Shown piece after piece: positions 36,731 through 48,247 of a DNA stretch of 64,000 bases (positions are counted from its first letter, which is position 1; the number at the start of each line of letters is the position of its first letter). Origin of the DNA: Rallus limicola (Eukaryota; Chordata; Aves; Gruiformes; Rallidae). The stretch lies in contig JAKCOZ010000011.1 of the NCBI GenBank assembly GCA_022605955.1, positions 6,515,990-6,579,989 on the forward strand, in the 5' to 3' direction. Position numbers and translations under genes: made by a program. Under the pieces are notes generated by a model. That model was not told the origin of the DNA and ran no database searches. It was given only the letters and a program-made list of their open reading frames with translations.

Positions 36731-38511
36731 TTTCTTCATAAGTAAGCATTTCAACTTATCTGAGAAGACCTATTGATGATTTAACTTTAATAATCTTATT
36801 ATTTTTGTAATCCATTACCAAGAATTCAAGGTAATATTCTGCTCTAGTTGAACAAATCAGTGCATAGAAGAGCTATGAATACAGCTTTAATACAGGATCT
36901 ACAGCTTTCTCATATACAGGGAATAAAGTTTATCCCATAGCTATAGATCACTTAATTTTTCTTTAGCCAGTTAAATTAGAACAAAGCAAATAAGCAAAGA
37001 AAAGAGAAAATGCACTGAAACACTCAGAAATTAAAAAAAAATGAGTTATTAACAGTTAATCCAACAGTATTGATTTTCATATAATGCACAGGATCCCCAT
37101 TGAAGGGGGTTAAAGAGTTGCACTAAACCCCAGCCCAACAGTTTGGAGGTCAGTGTTTCCTTTGCAGTTTTTCTCTGTAAAGAAATCTTTTTCCTTGCAG
37201 GATAAAGCAAGTAGCTGCAGAAAGGTGGTTTATTTCCTCAGTGTTGAAAAGAGGAAAAAAAAAAAATACAAGTATTAATCTGTAATTTAATGTGCAATTT
37301 CAGAAGAGTATAAGTTTCAGTCACAAGCTGAGCTTTTACAGCCAGAACTTCATACTCACCCTTCCAACTGAAGATGGACAAGCAAAATTCCACTTCAGCT
37401 CACTTGAGATATCACCAATTATATTACAATTTCCTCAGGCCACAGAGATAAAATGAGGCTCAAGTATTATAACGCATAGCAAGAGGCATCTTGGGTTTAC
37501 CACCTGCTCTCCAAGGATCACTTGCAACTACTTTGTTTTACTCTGTGGCACTGGTTTCATAAACTTGAACAAGAAGAAATTCACGGTCCAGCTCTCTAAA
37601 TTAGCTCCTAAAAGACTACTGAAAGCATTCTAACAGCAGATGGTATCAGAGGATAGCAACCACTTCTCATGAAAGGATATGCTCTGTAGCTGATACAGGT
37701 TTATTCCCACTCTAAATTACTAAGTGTAGATCTCAAGCATGTTTGTGTTTCTATAACACAAGGAAGTAATTGAAGATAGTCACAGGCCAAGAAACATTCT
37801 TTGAAGCTAACTGAATTAGACCTGAACAAAAATAATTTATCTTTTGGACAGAGCAACCAAAAGAGTTACATATTTCCTGTTCTGTCAATATTCTTTTAGC
37901 ATCTTAAAATATTATCCCTGTCTGGTTGCTGCTTACAAAATATTTCACATACACCAAAGAATGTAGCCAAGTTTCTGAAGAGACATGTACCAGGCCATAC
38001 CCAGTGAGTAGGTTTTAAAAGGAACAAATTCCCCAGTGAAACAATTCCTATATCAAGTTGCAGATGGTTGCAGGGCACTCTGCCCCATATTAGACTGTCT
38101 TAAGAGGATGCTGTTGAAGTATTCAAGGCATCACATACCAATTTAGTGATGGCCAAAGTTAAAAAAAATGTGCATATAAAAGATTAAGAGGAGCATCTTG
38201 CTAAGCACCAAAAGACACTCCCACCAGCATACCATCTGGCTATGAGCCTGGAAGCACAGTAGTCATGAAACAGAGACAAGGTACAGTCATTACACTGATA
38301 CCACCTTAGCAGCAACGTGAACCATCAGGGATTCAAGTCATTCATTCATTAAGATATGTATTCTGACATCCATAGAAACAGTCCCAACCTGCTTCTGTAA
38401 AGATACTAAACCATGGTAGATGACAGGCAGAAAGTTTGCTATATTAAGATCCACTGATGTGTGGGGCTAGCTACAAAACCCTAAGATAAACATTCAAAAT
38501 CTACTATTATA
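36731..38511. other. Unannotated interval
   Basis: About 1.8 kb of AT-rich sequence with short A-runs (near 37256-37266). No gene or repeat family is recognised. Confidence 0.6.
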
Positions 38512-38645
38512 GAAGGTTTGGAAGGGACCTCCAAAGGTCACCTAGTCCAAACTTTGGCAGTGAGCAGGGGCACCTTCAATTAGATCAGGTGTCTCAGCCC
38601 CATCCAACCTGACCTTGGGTGTTTCCAGGGATGGGGCAAATATCT
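38512..38645 (-). mobile_element. CR1 3' fragment, diverged
   Basis: GGTTTGGAAGGGACCTCCAA, AGGTCACCTAGTCC, GTCTCAGCCCCATCCAACCT and 'GGGTGTTTCCAGGGATGGGG' match the reversed 3' UTR of CR1. The terminal octamer is degraded to ATTATAGAA. An older, shorter copy. Confidence 0.88.
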
Positions 38646-41600
38646 CAGGGTATTTTGAACATAAATCATAAAAGATTTTCTGGAAAGCAAGGTAGTTACC
38701 AAGTACAAAATCACACCACAAAGACTCTTCAAGTCACTGACAGATTTAAAATATCAATTTAAAGTCTGAAAAAAGTATTAAAATTAATGGCCTGCATCTT
38801 TGACCTTTTCTCCAATGCCTCTGAATCACTGTATTTCAATTCCCTAAATAAATTGTTCTAGTTTAAGACAAACACAATACTTTTTTATTAATTTGTTACT
38901 ATATACATTTCTGGAACTAAAACATTTCTGGAAGATTCATATACAATATCAAAAGTAGTTCCTTTGCCCCTAAAAATGTATAAGGGATTACAGGTCAAGG
39001 ACTAATTTATAGCACTACTTCTAGAGCAAAAGCTGAGCAAAGAAATAATATTTTTAAGAGCAAAATTTTTAAAAATGCAGAAAGGGAATGAGTAGATATT
39101 TTTTCCACCCTTTAAAGGCCAGCATACTCAAACAATTTTGTAATCCCCAGGACAGTTGCATGTTGCAGCTAAGATGGAATAATACTTTTTTTAGTTCCTA
39201 TTTTTAACTGTAGTTTTTAATATGTGACAGAGAATGCAGTTTTCCTGAATTTGCTTTATCTGGAATTGAAGTGTTATTTCTTTTACTGAGTGGGAAGCTA
39301 GAGGTGCTGTTATTACCAGCCTGAGTTTGTTAACTGGCAGAACACTGCAGGGGAGCTGGTATAAGGACGTGATCACAAGTTCACATAGTATTAATTCAAG
39401 TGAAGGAACAAAAACAGATCTATGCTACAGATTTCAGTTTCCAAAAGAGCAGATGGCAGAGAACCAAAACCAAGCTCCTGTCTTTCCATAATCTCAGATT
39501 TTTACCTTTTAACCACTGCACAGAATCTGCTGCAATCAAGGAAGCCACTGCAAATGGCTGAATTGGAAAGAGAGATTCCTGTGTCCTCTCTAGATCTTTT
39601 TTTTTCCCAGAGTAAAGTCTTTTAAGTGCTTCATCTAGTCCCTTACATTACTCTTGAGATGTCATTATTTGAGTGCTTCCTTGTTTCAGCATCTTTCTTA
39701 CAAATTCTAATAAAAACCATATATCACCTCAAGTCAAAGGCAGGGCCTTCAATCAACAGTCAAGCTCAAGTTTGATCATTTTGGGGCTGTGTCATGTGGA
39801 CAAATTAAACAGATTTCTCAATATACGTAGAAGCACAGTAGGCAAGACAAGCCTACACAGCTTCAAGAGATTTTTGGAAGAAGTTTTGAAAGAGATCACA
39901 TTAAACCATATATATGAATGCTAAAGGAGGCAGCAAAAACTTAAAGTTAGGACAGAATCTTTAATAGATTTTATGTAGCATGGTTTATTTCAGATAAATA
40001 AATGGGGAAATCATATATAATAAATAATCTGATACAGTATGGGACAGCAAATTGTCTATGCAGAGGAGACAGGGTTGGCGTAGGAACTGGTAGGTGTAGA
40101 AGAGGATAGCCCTGCATCAAGTACCAAAAGAGGAAATACCAGACCAGAGGATGGCTATTAATAGCACTACTATTGAAATGGATTATTAGCAGTAATTTTA
40201 GCTGGCATATTAATGCCAACCCACGCTTGAGCCACAACAACCCATGCCACAGACAGGCACTCATGAAACTGTCAGGGCCTTAAGCTTTTCAAAGTCCCAA
40301 CTTCAATGTTGGGACTACAAGTTCACCACAGGCCAGCAGCATGGGTAAGGAAGTGTAAATAGCATTTGGAAAAAGGCAAATCAATCCCAGGTTTTAGCAG
40401 CAGAATACTTCCAGGTGAAGGAAGATAAATGATGCCACTTCACAACATCTCAGCTCAATACTCAGTATGGTTTAAAGAAGAGATAGATAAAAGATTACTA
40501 TGGCATAGCAAATGAATACACACTTGTCATTAAACAATGAGCTCCAAGATGCCTGTGGGAATGCTAATGGCAGCACCACTGGCATTGCTGTAGGGGAAAA
40601 AAAAGGCAAGGGTACTTCCAAAGATTTTTAATTTAAGTGGGAGGGAAGAAATGCAGAGCAAAGGCAGCAATAAACTGGGAAATGTAGAACAGCAACAGGA
40701 CTGTGTAAGACTGTCAGTGCTGGGGAGAGGAAAAAAGAAACCTGAGCACTCTCCTATTTCACACCATTTCGCATCATCCGATGTCTCGGCATCCTGGTCA
40801 CAGTGATTCATCAGGAATGCTGAGTTGTAAGCTAGCATGGGAGAAAGTGTGGGAGTTGTGAAACCCAAGCACAGGGTCAGCTCAGCTAGGAGATGATTAC
40901 AGCTGATAACACTCCTTCAGCTGTAGAAGCAGGGGGGAAAGAATAGTTCTTGAAGTTTACCAAGCAGTGATAAAATCAGATCATCTGGAATCGGGACAAA
41001 GATACTGTGACAAAGATACTGTGACAAACTCAATAGAACAGAACAAAAAAGACGTCAGAAAAGGAACGGTGCTTTGGTTTCAGTCATTGAGGTTTTCACA
41101 TTGTCAGCAAAAAGCACATGCAAGTGTCCATTAGAACTGGCCAGCTGGATTTAAGAAGCCAGGTAAAAATTGAGAAGCTGAATCAACTCCAGCTTTTGTG
41201 CTGATGCCTGAAGCCAGGTGAAAAAAAGGAATGACCCATGGCAACGTGGAAGGTTCCTACCAAAAGTGACAACGAAGCAGAGAGCAACAACAGGTCATAT
41301 CTCATCAGTAAATTGGGAATACAGCGTCAAATCCAAAGCTAACAGGAGCTTATTAATAACCTAAACTAGGAACATACTGGAAGCTATTCTACTTCCACAG
41401 AGCTTGATTTAATTTAGGTAAAATCTTCAAAATTGCCATTTGAAGAAGTGCCCAAATTTGTGCAATAAAATGAATTTAATGAGTATTAAATCAGTACAAG
41501 CAATTGATCATTTTAAATTAACTGGTCTGCAATGATTAATTTAAGTGTGGGCAAGCAGGGACCAGAAGTCTGATAGTAGCATATCAATACTCCTGAATCT

Positions 41601-41699
41601 GCCAAGAAAATTCAACATGATGCAGAGCTTTCACAGGAATGCTTGGTAAGGGCAGTCTGAAGTTGTGACATTTTAATAAGGGGAGAAAGAAGTAAGAAT
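38646..41699. other. 3-kb interval without recognised repeats
   Basis: No gene is seen. A 14-bp tandem repeat (GACAAAGATACTGT, 2.4 copies) lies at 40995-41028. Open frames at 39673-39924, 39971-40264 and 40530-40868 lack domains. Confidence 0.6.
40995..41028. repeat. 14-bp tandem repeat, 2.4 copies
   Basis: GACAAAGATACTGT repeated exactly at 40995-41008 and 41009-41022, followed by GACAAA. Confidence 0.9.
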
Positions 41700-42330
41700 C
41701 AGGGAATAGTTGCAGCTGGAAGGCAAGACTGGACACCACTCAGTCCAACACCCTGCTCTGAGCAGGGCTGAACAGCAGCAGAGTGAGCAGGGTTGCGCTC
41801 AGTCACGTTTGGGTATTTCCAAAGACCGAGTCCGCAGTCGCTCTAGAAAAGCTGTGAAAGCACTTGAGCACCAACAATAAAAATCTTTTTTCTATTATAA
41901 ACTTTTTTTAATATTTAAATGACATTCCCTTTACATTTTTTTTCCTGTTTGTGCCCACCACTTTTCTTTTCACTGACCACCACCAAGCTGAGCCCAACCT
42001 AATCATCTTCGCTCCCCCCCCTTCCCATCAGATTTTATACACATTCCATACATCTCTTTATATAAGATCCCCCTGAACCTTCTCTTCTCCAGGCTGAACT
42101 GTCTCAGTGCTCTCAGCCTCTCCTTCCTTATATGATGCCCAAGTCTCTGAATCACCTTCGTGGCTCTTTGCTAGACTCTCACCAGTAGCACATGTGCCTG
42201 ATACTGGGGAAAACAGAACTCTAGATTTAGAGCACAACACTCAGATGGGTCTCATCAGTGCTGAGCAGAGGCAAAGAAAAGATCACCTCCCTTTATCTCC
42301 TGCAACCATTCTTCTGAACACTGCCCAGGA
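41700..42330 (-). mobile_element. Old CR1 copy, about 630 bp
   Basis: It begins with a degraded reversed 3' end (CAGGGAATAGTTGCAGCTGG, CAGTCCAACACCCTGCTCTG), has a diverged AT-rich middle (41880-41985), and becomes clear again at ATCAGATTTTATACACATTC, CTTCTCTTCTCCAGGCTGAA and GGGTCTCATCAGTGCTGAGC. It ends at CTGCCCAGGA, where a plus-strand CR1 begins with no gap. Confidence 0.9.
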
Positions 42331-42842
42331 AAAAGCAAAGACCCAAGGAGCTACAGGCCAGTCAGTCTTGTTTCTGTGCCCAGCAAGATAATGGAGCAGA
42401 TCCTCCTGGAGACTATACTCAGGCACATGGAAAATAAGGTGACTGCTGGAAGCCAACATGGCTTCACTAAGGCAAAATGTGACTAACAAATTTGGTGGCC
42501 TTCTGCAATGGTGTTACAGCACTGGTATGAGATAAGGGAAGAGCAACTGATGTCATCTACATGGATTAGTGAAAAGCATTTCACACTGTCCTGCGTGACA
42601 TCCATGTCTCTAAATTGGAGACACATGGGTTTGCTAGATGGACCAATTAGTAAGAAATTGGCTGAAAGGCTGCCTTCAGAGGGTTGTGGTGATTGGCTGC
42701 ATGTCCAAATGGGGAACAGTGATGTGTGGGGTTCCTTAGGGGTTGGTATTGGAATCAGCACTGTTCAGAATCTTTCTTGATGACAGGGACAGTGGGATAG
42801 AGCGCACCCTCACCAAATCTGCCCATGACACCTAGCTGTGGA
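42331..42842 (+). mobile_element. CR1 RT-domain segment
   Basis: This starts at the 'GSYRPVSL' region of CR1 ORF2 (AGGAGCTACAGGCCAGTCAG), continues through the 'SQHGFTK' motif at about 42450-42472, and ends at AAATCTGCCCATGACACCTA, which corresponds to the catalytic 'FADD' motif region. It is followed directly by the far 3' region of CR1. Confidence 0.93.
42331..42842 (+). pseudogene. CR1 ORF2 RT-domain remnant, multiple stops
   Basis: The plus strand shows '[20 protein letters not shown]' then '[10 protein letters not shown]', corresponding to RT blocks before and around the first catalytic Asp. After that come stops and frame changes ('CD*QIWW', then the next frame). The 'FADD' box reads as 'SAHDT'-like, so the catalytic pair is lost. 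It is the only piece of the RT core in the window. Confidence 0.9.
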
Positions 42843-43285
42843 CCAAATCCAGAAGAGACCATGAAGATTATCTAAGGGCTGAAGCACCTCTGCTATGAAG
42901 ACAGGCTGAGAGAGTCGGGCTTGTTCAGCCTGGAGAAGAAAAGGCTCCAGGGAGACCTTACTGCAGCCTCCAGTACGTAAAGGGGCTACAGGAAAGCTGG
43001 AGAGGGACTATTTACCACAGTATGGAGTGATGGGACAAGGGGTAATTACCTTAAACTAAAAGAGACATTAGGAAGAAATTCTTCCTTGTGAGGGTGGTGA
43101 GGCCCTGGCACAGGGTTCCCAGAGAAGCTGTGGCTGCCCCTGGGTCCCTGGCAGGGTTCAAGGCCAGGTTGGATGGGGCTTTGAGCACCCTGGGCTAGTG
43201 GAGGGTGACCCTGCCCATGGAAGGGGGTTGGAACTACATTATCATTGAGGCCACTTCCAATCCAAACCATTCTGTGATTCTATGA
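42843..43285 (+). mobile_element. CR1 3' region joined to the RT segment by deletion
   Basis: It begins TCCAGAAGAGACCATGAAGA (the 'VQRRA' region) and runs through GGCTTGTTCAGCCTGGAGAA, GTGAGGGTGGTGAGGCCCTG and GCAGGGTTCAAGGCCAGGTT. It ends ACCATTCTGTGATTCTATGA with two octamers at 43269-43284. Between 42842 and 42843 the ORF2 stretch between the 'FADD' box and 'VQRRA' is missing, so this is either one element with an internal deletion or two adjoining copies. Confidence 0.95.
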
Positions 43286-43684
43286 TTTTTCATATCAGGG
43301 AGCCCAAAACAGGACACACTAATCCCAATGTTGCTTCATCAGTAAATAAAAGTCTCCTTCAGTCTGCTGGCTCTGCTGTTGCTGATGTAGCATATTATGC
43401 AGTTGGCTGTGACCAAAGACTAGAATTTGAACATTTTAAAATACAGAGGTCTCACAGTGAGAAAATTGGAATGAACCAGTCAGAAGCAAATTTAGTCCTG
43501 CTTACTGCATCCTCAGAGATAGGTTACCCTTCTGCACTGCAGGAAACTCGACACATGGCCCCCTGGTTCTGTGGGAAGTCTTTTTCCATTATCCCTGCAG
43601 TTTGTGTTTCTCCTCCCAGCTCTTCCCAAAACTCCAGTGTGATGCAAGTTTCTTCCTCTCCCAGACCGTCACCCATTCTACTTT
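43286..43684. other. Unannotated spacer between CR1 copies
   Basis: About 400 bp. The 171-codon open frame at 43282-43797 covers it but runs on antisense through the next CR1 and shows no domain. Confidence 0.6.
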
Positions 43685-43884
43685 CACAGAATCACAGAAT
43701 TATCAAGGTTGGAAAAGACCTAAAAGATCATCCAGTCCAACCATTCACCTATTACTACCAGCTCCCACTAAACCATGTCCCTCAATACAACATCTAGTCT
43801 TTCCTTGAACACCCCCAGGGTTGGTGACTCCACCACCTCCCTGGGCAGGGCATTCCAGTGCCTGACTACCCTTTCCGAGAAGAA
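43685..43884 (-). mobile_element. CR1 3' region, about 200 bp
   Basis: CACAGAATCACAGAATTATC, CATCCAGTCCAACCATTCAC, AAACCATGTCCCTCAATACA, CCACCTCCCTGGGCAGGGCA and TGCCTGACTACCCTTTCCGA. It stops at GAGAAGAA, inside an 11-bp inverted repeat at 43878-43908. Confidence 0.95.
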
Positions 43885-43908
43885 GCTTGCATTCTGGAAG
43901 CTTCTTCT
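43878..43908. repeat. 11-bp perfect inverted repeat at a CR1 truncation point
   Basis: AGAAGAAGCTT, 9-bp loop GCATTCTGG, AAGCTTCTTCT. The left arm includes the last recognisable CR1 bases; the right arm is outside CR1 similarity. Confidence 0.8.
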
Positions 43909-44635
43909 TCTTAGGGGTCAGTTGCCTCCAAGGAAGAAATAACATCTTTTTTTACTGTCCAGCAGCTCAAAAGGCAACCTGAGCTTTCTCTGTAGGCCAG
44001 TCCTAGCCATTAAAAGAAAGAAGAATACTTAAAAGAACTCCACAACATGTACAACAAATAGCATGCTACATACATAGGTAGCAAATCACACATACAATAA
44101 ATAACTAAGCATTCAAATGTAACGGAAATATCACCTGTTTCATGAGCACTTTCAAGAGCTCTGAGAAAGACTGACATCAAAATCTTTACCCAATGATCTC
44201 ATTTGTAAGCTGATGATGTGTAGCCTTCACGAACAGAATTAAAATTGGTTGAAACCTTGCTGAACTGCAAGACAGAAATACTAATAAGTGCTCAACAACC
44301 GGCAACAAATAACAAGCCTGATATTGCAATGTTCAATATCAGGTCAGATACTTTCAGTACCTCCCTAAAGACTCTGGATAACAAATTGAAAATTTGCTCA
44401 AAGTGCAAATGATAGTAAGATAGTAAATTAATGGGTAGAGCCTTAAGTTGAAGTTGGGAGGTCCTGATTGGTCATCAGAGAAAAATATCTTCACTTCAAG
44501 GCTAAAGCATATCTTCACTTCAAGGGTAAAGGTACAGATGTCATGTACCCAAACAGTTTGTAGAGTTTTATGGAGGTTTTCAAGAGCAGATGAAAAAGTC
44601 ACAGCTGACTTTGTCTAGCGTTGGCAGCAGTACCA
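43909..44635. other. Unannotated interval
   Basis: About 730 bp, AT-rich. A 24-bp near-exact tandem duplication lies at 44485-44532. No gene or repeat family is recognised. Confidence 0.6.
44485..44532. repeat. 24-bp tandem duplication
   Basis: ATATCTTCACTTCAAGGCTA + AAGC is followed by the same 24 bp with C-to-G at the 18th base and C-to-G at the last. Confidence 0.9.
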
Positions 44636-44696
44636 AGAGTTTTGACCAGATGGCCTCCAGAGATGCCTTCTAACCAACAATTCTCTGATTCTGTGA
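44636..44696 (+). mobile_element. CR1 3' tail fragment
   Basis: GACCAGATGGCCTCCAGAGA, TGCCTTCTAACC and AATTCTCTGATTCTGTGA with two octamers. About 60 bp of a nearly completely 5'-truncated CR1. Confidence 0.82.
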
Positions 44697-45473
44697 AGGT
44701 ACAGTATAGGAACTTCATTCTCAGGACAGCAATGATAATTTTGAAACATTCCTAGGGAGAAGAAAGTACACACTGAACTGAGTGGGTCACCAAATAAAGT
44801 GCATGGACACTTGTTACCACTTAAATTCAAAAAGGAATGTGTTGGTTTAGACCTTCTTATTAAGGGTTCTTAATTATTTGTATGAGGAAAAGCAGAGAGC
44901 GCTGCTTGCAGATTCAAAAAACCTTAATTAGAAAGAAGTCAGATTCTCAATATGATGAAAATACAATGTACTTCCCATTGCCAAGAGCTTAGGAAAGACT
45001 CTCCTGCTTTTGCCTGACAATTCTCTGTCAAGCTGACTGCTGAGGGCTGCCCAAGTATCACTGGGCATTTAAATACCTTGCTACATTTACCCAAACTTTC
45101 AATTACAATGTAATTCATCACATTGACTTTTGAGTATACAGAGCCATCGTTTCCATAGCTGGCCTATAGCTTATCCTAGCACTGCCAACAGAAGTAAGAT
45201 GTATGCAGGATTGAATTCCAGTTAGAGCAAATTGTTTTGCAAATAAAACAATAACTTTTTTACTCAGAAGCTGTCTCTCTCCCTAAAAAATATCAAGTGA
45301 CACCTCCTCTACACTGCTCTATACTTGTCCAAGTTCCTTGTACTTAATTTTAGTTGCCTAGACCATTCCAGTAGCTCATTTGTTTGAAGTCTGGCAAGCA
45401 GGTTTTTTTCTGGCATACTTAAAATTACCTGACTTTTCCTCCAGCCCAAGAAAACCACAGGTAGATCCCATAG
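44697..45473. other. Unannotated interval
   Basis: About 780 bp with no recognised element. Confidence 0.6.
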
Positions 45474-45660
45474 CACAGAATCACAGAATGGTCTGGGTTG
45501 GAAGGGACCCTAAGAATCACAGAGTTCCAGCCCACAGGCAAGGCCACCAACCTCCAGGCCTGGATCCACAGAAGGTTGCCCAGGGCCCCATCCAACCTGG
45601 CCCTGAACACCCCCAGGGATGGGTGACCCAACCTGTTCTAGTCCCTCACCACTCACTCTC
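45474..45660 (-). mobile_element. CR1 3' region, about 190 bp
   Basis: CACAGAATCACAGAATGGTC, TGGGTTGGAAGGGACCCTAA, CAGGGCCCCATCCAACCTGG and CTGAACACCCCCAGGGATGG. It shows two reversed octamers at its 3' terminus. The antisense open frame at 45380-45841 passing through it is an artefact. Confidence 0.95.
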
Positions 45661-47839
45661 CACTATCTCATACCAGAATTACTTTTCTGAAGTAAGCACA
45701 CATACATGCTACATGCAGATTTACATGCAGCACATAGAAAGAAAGCAGAATTTAAAAAATGAAACTGCTAGGAAGATTTATTATCTGCCTGTGCATACTC
45801 AGAATATAGAAAAAGGTAATCACCACACTCAGTTTACATAAATATATTAATCTAATTCCTCCTACACAGAGTAAAACCATTTTTAAACACTACCTTAGAG
45901 GAGGAAGCTTGTAATTAAATTGCCTGGCTTAGCACTCATTGAAAAGTCAAAGTTACATAAATACAAAATATCATCACAAAGATCACTTAAGGTATTACAG
46001 AGGAACATGAGTCATATCTACTCAAGATAATGTTCCTGGCATCACTTGGGCTTTATTAGTCACTTTGGTTGTGTTTATTCCTCTAGGGTCTAGGACACTG
46101 TATTAGGTGCCGTGCTAACAAGCATCACGGTTCAAAAGTACTTAAGATACAGTGTAGGTTACAGATAAGTAAATGATCATGTAAGACAATGAAATAGTAA
46201 GAAAATACAAATAAGAAGTTATTGGCATTTGTAACTTTCTAGCTTATGAAGTATGAGGAAGTTTTTCTGTTGGTAAAACATCTGTTTAATATGCTGAGAG
46301 GGCACAAACATCTAAAAGCTTCATGCAGCAGACTGCTGCTGCTGGAGGAAAGCTGTCATTCACTAGGAATATGGGAATCAAATTTAGCTCCTAGTAGAGA
46401 GTTACAAAAGCTAAACACTATTTCCTCCAAGTAACTACAATTCATATCAAATGAACTGCAAAAGACAGAATTTGGTATCAGGAACATAAATCCGTTAAGA
46501 AAACGGTCTTGTGTTGAAGTAGTGCAGTGCCAAGGGATTAGCAATAACCCCAAATGATATATTTATTTCTTCTTCCCAGGCCCATGTACAGAACAGAGTG
46601 AATTTACAAAAAACATTTCTCTAGAGCACCTGCAATGTGAATAAATCCCAAACTATGTGCTCAACTGGAGATCTTTTATGTCACTCAGCACTGGGGTTAC
46701 ATGAGCATGCAATAAAGAAATTAAAAATGGCAGAATTTATAGTCTGAGTAAAGTAAATCTAAGAAGTAAAATTCAATAATCACATCATTGGTCAAAGAGA
46801 TCAGTCCTTTGAAAGGACTACACTATTTTTATGTTCAACACATTTAAAACTGCTGATGTATTCAGTATTTCAGAACACATTCTCACCAGTCTGTTCATTT
46901 ACTTAACTATCTTTATGCATTGGATAGCAACTGTGATCATTAGTTATCAATTAGCTCTGCCAAGTATTTCTCTGTATGTCTGGAAGACATTCCCTCACCC
47001 AAGATCAGAATACCAAAGATTTCTCCCCACCTCCCTAAGCAGTCAAGCAATGCATTCTTAAATTAGAAGACACAAAGACAAAACTAGAGTATTTTATCAA
47101 GTTATTTTTAACAATAACGGTCTCCTTACCAAGGCTGGGCTATGAACAGCACAAATACTCAATCTTCCCATTTACTACTGCATATTTTAGCTGGTCTCTG
47201 TCATCTAAGACAGGCTGCAACTTTATCCATCTTACTCATTACCTTGCTTTCCAAGTAATCCTATATATTCTGTAGGGCTTTGCTAAATAAGACAACAAAC
47301 ATGCATACACATGGGTCACACTGTAATCACCTTAATGCAACAGTAGGTCACCTCTCCTCCTTTCCTTAAAAACAAAAAAAAGCCAGGGTTACCTGTAATA
47401 CTGAGGCATGTTAAGTGCCTTAAATGATTCTTACAATGCATTTATCCCAGCAACATCCCTGCTGAAGGTGGGACAGTAATACACATATAAAGCAGCCAGG
47501 TCCTACATCCCAAACAGGTCTAATCAGTCGGTTACAACGTGGACACTAAGGATTTGCCACTTAATATGTATCTTGGATCATTTCCTCTGCAGGTGGAGGA
47601 CACAGTGTCCTTGTGTCAGCTACTGTGAAGAACAGAACTTGTACAACCCTCAGCTAAATGGGTTGATGGAGGGAAACACAGACAGGGAATAGGTGGGAGT
47701 TAGAAAAAAAGCCCCTCCAAGAACAGAAAGCAATATTTGAAGGCTATTTACCTATACAGTCTGGGTTTGGGTTTTTTTTTTTACATATCATGCTGAGGGT
47801 AGTTGAGAATAAGAATACAAATAACAAGTATGCATGGGT
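45661..47839. other. 2.2-kb interval without recognised repeats
   Basis: No gene is recognised. A 76-codon plus-strand open frame at 46831-47061 is hydrophobic in its middle but has no known family. T-run at about 47771-47782. Confidence 0.6.
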
Positions 47840-48247
47840 GTATAAGATGATGAAGCGAGTGGAACACCTCCCCTATGAGGACAGGCTGAGGGAGCCAGAC
47901 AAGAGGAGACAGAAGGGTGACCTTATTACTGTTTTTAAATATGTAAAGGGTGAGAGTCAGGAGGACAGAGACAGGCTCTTCTCAGAGATGGCAGTGATAG
48001 GACAAGGGGCAACGGGTGCAGCTGGAGCAGAGGAAGTTCCATGTGAATGTCAGGAGGAACTTTGTCATTGTGAGGGTGACAGAGCCCTGGGACAGGCTGC
48101 CCAGAGAGGCTGTGGAGTCTTCTTCTCTGGAGACATTCAAACCCAGCTGGATGCTGTCCTGTGTGGTTTAGCCTGGCTGATCCTGCTCAGGCAGAGGGGT
48201 TGGACTAGATAATCTGTCGAGGTCCCTTCCAATTCCTAATGTTCTGT
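47840..48247 (+). mobile_element. CR1 copy, about 410 bp
   Basis: It begins in ORF2 C-terminal coding ('MMKRVEHLPYEDRLREP') and passes AGAGTCAGGAGGACAGAGAC, GCAGAGGAAGTTCCATGTGA, GGGACAGGCTGCCCAGAGAG and GAGGTCCCTTCCAATTCCTA. Compared with its sister copy at 6662, the 3' UTR 'CCAGCTGGATGCTGTCCTGT' segment is intact. A deletion removes most of the 'ELGLFSLEK' region near 47895. Confidence 0.96.

Noticed and set aside
43282..43797. 171-codon plus-strand open frame, the longest in the window.
   Set aside because: It starts in the tail of one CR1 and ends antisense through the next, with no domain. It is a chance reading.
45380..45841. 153-codon plus-strand open frame.
   Set aside because: Its centre is the antisense strand of the CR1 at 45474-45660 and the rest has no recognisable motif.
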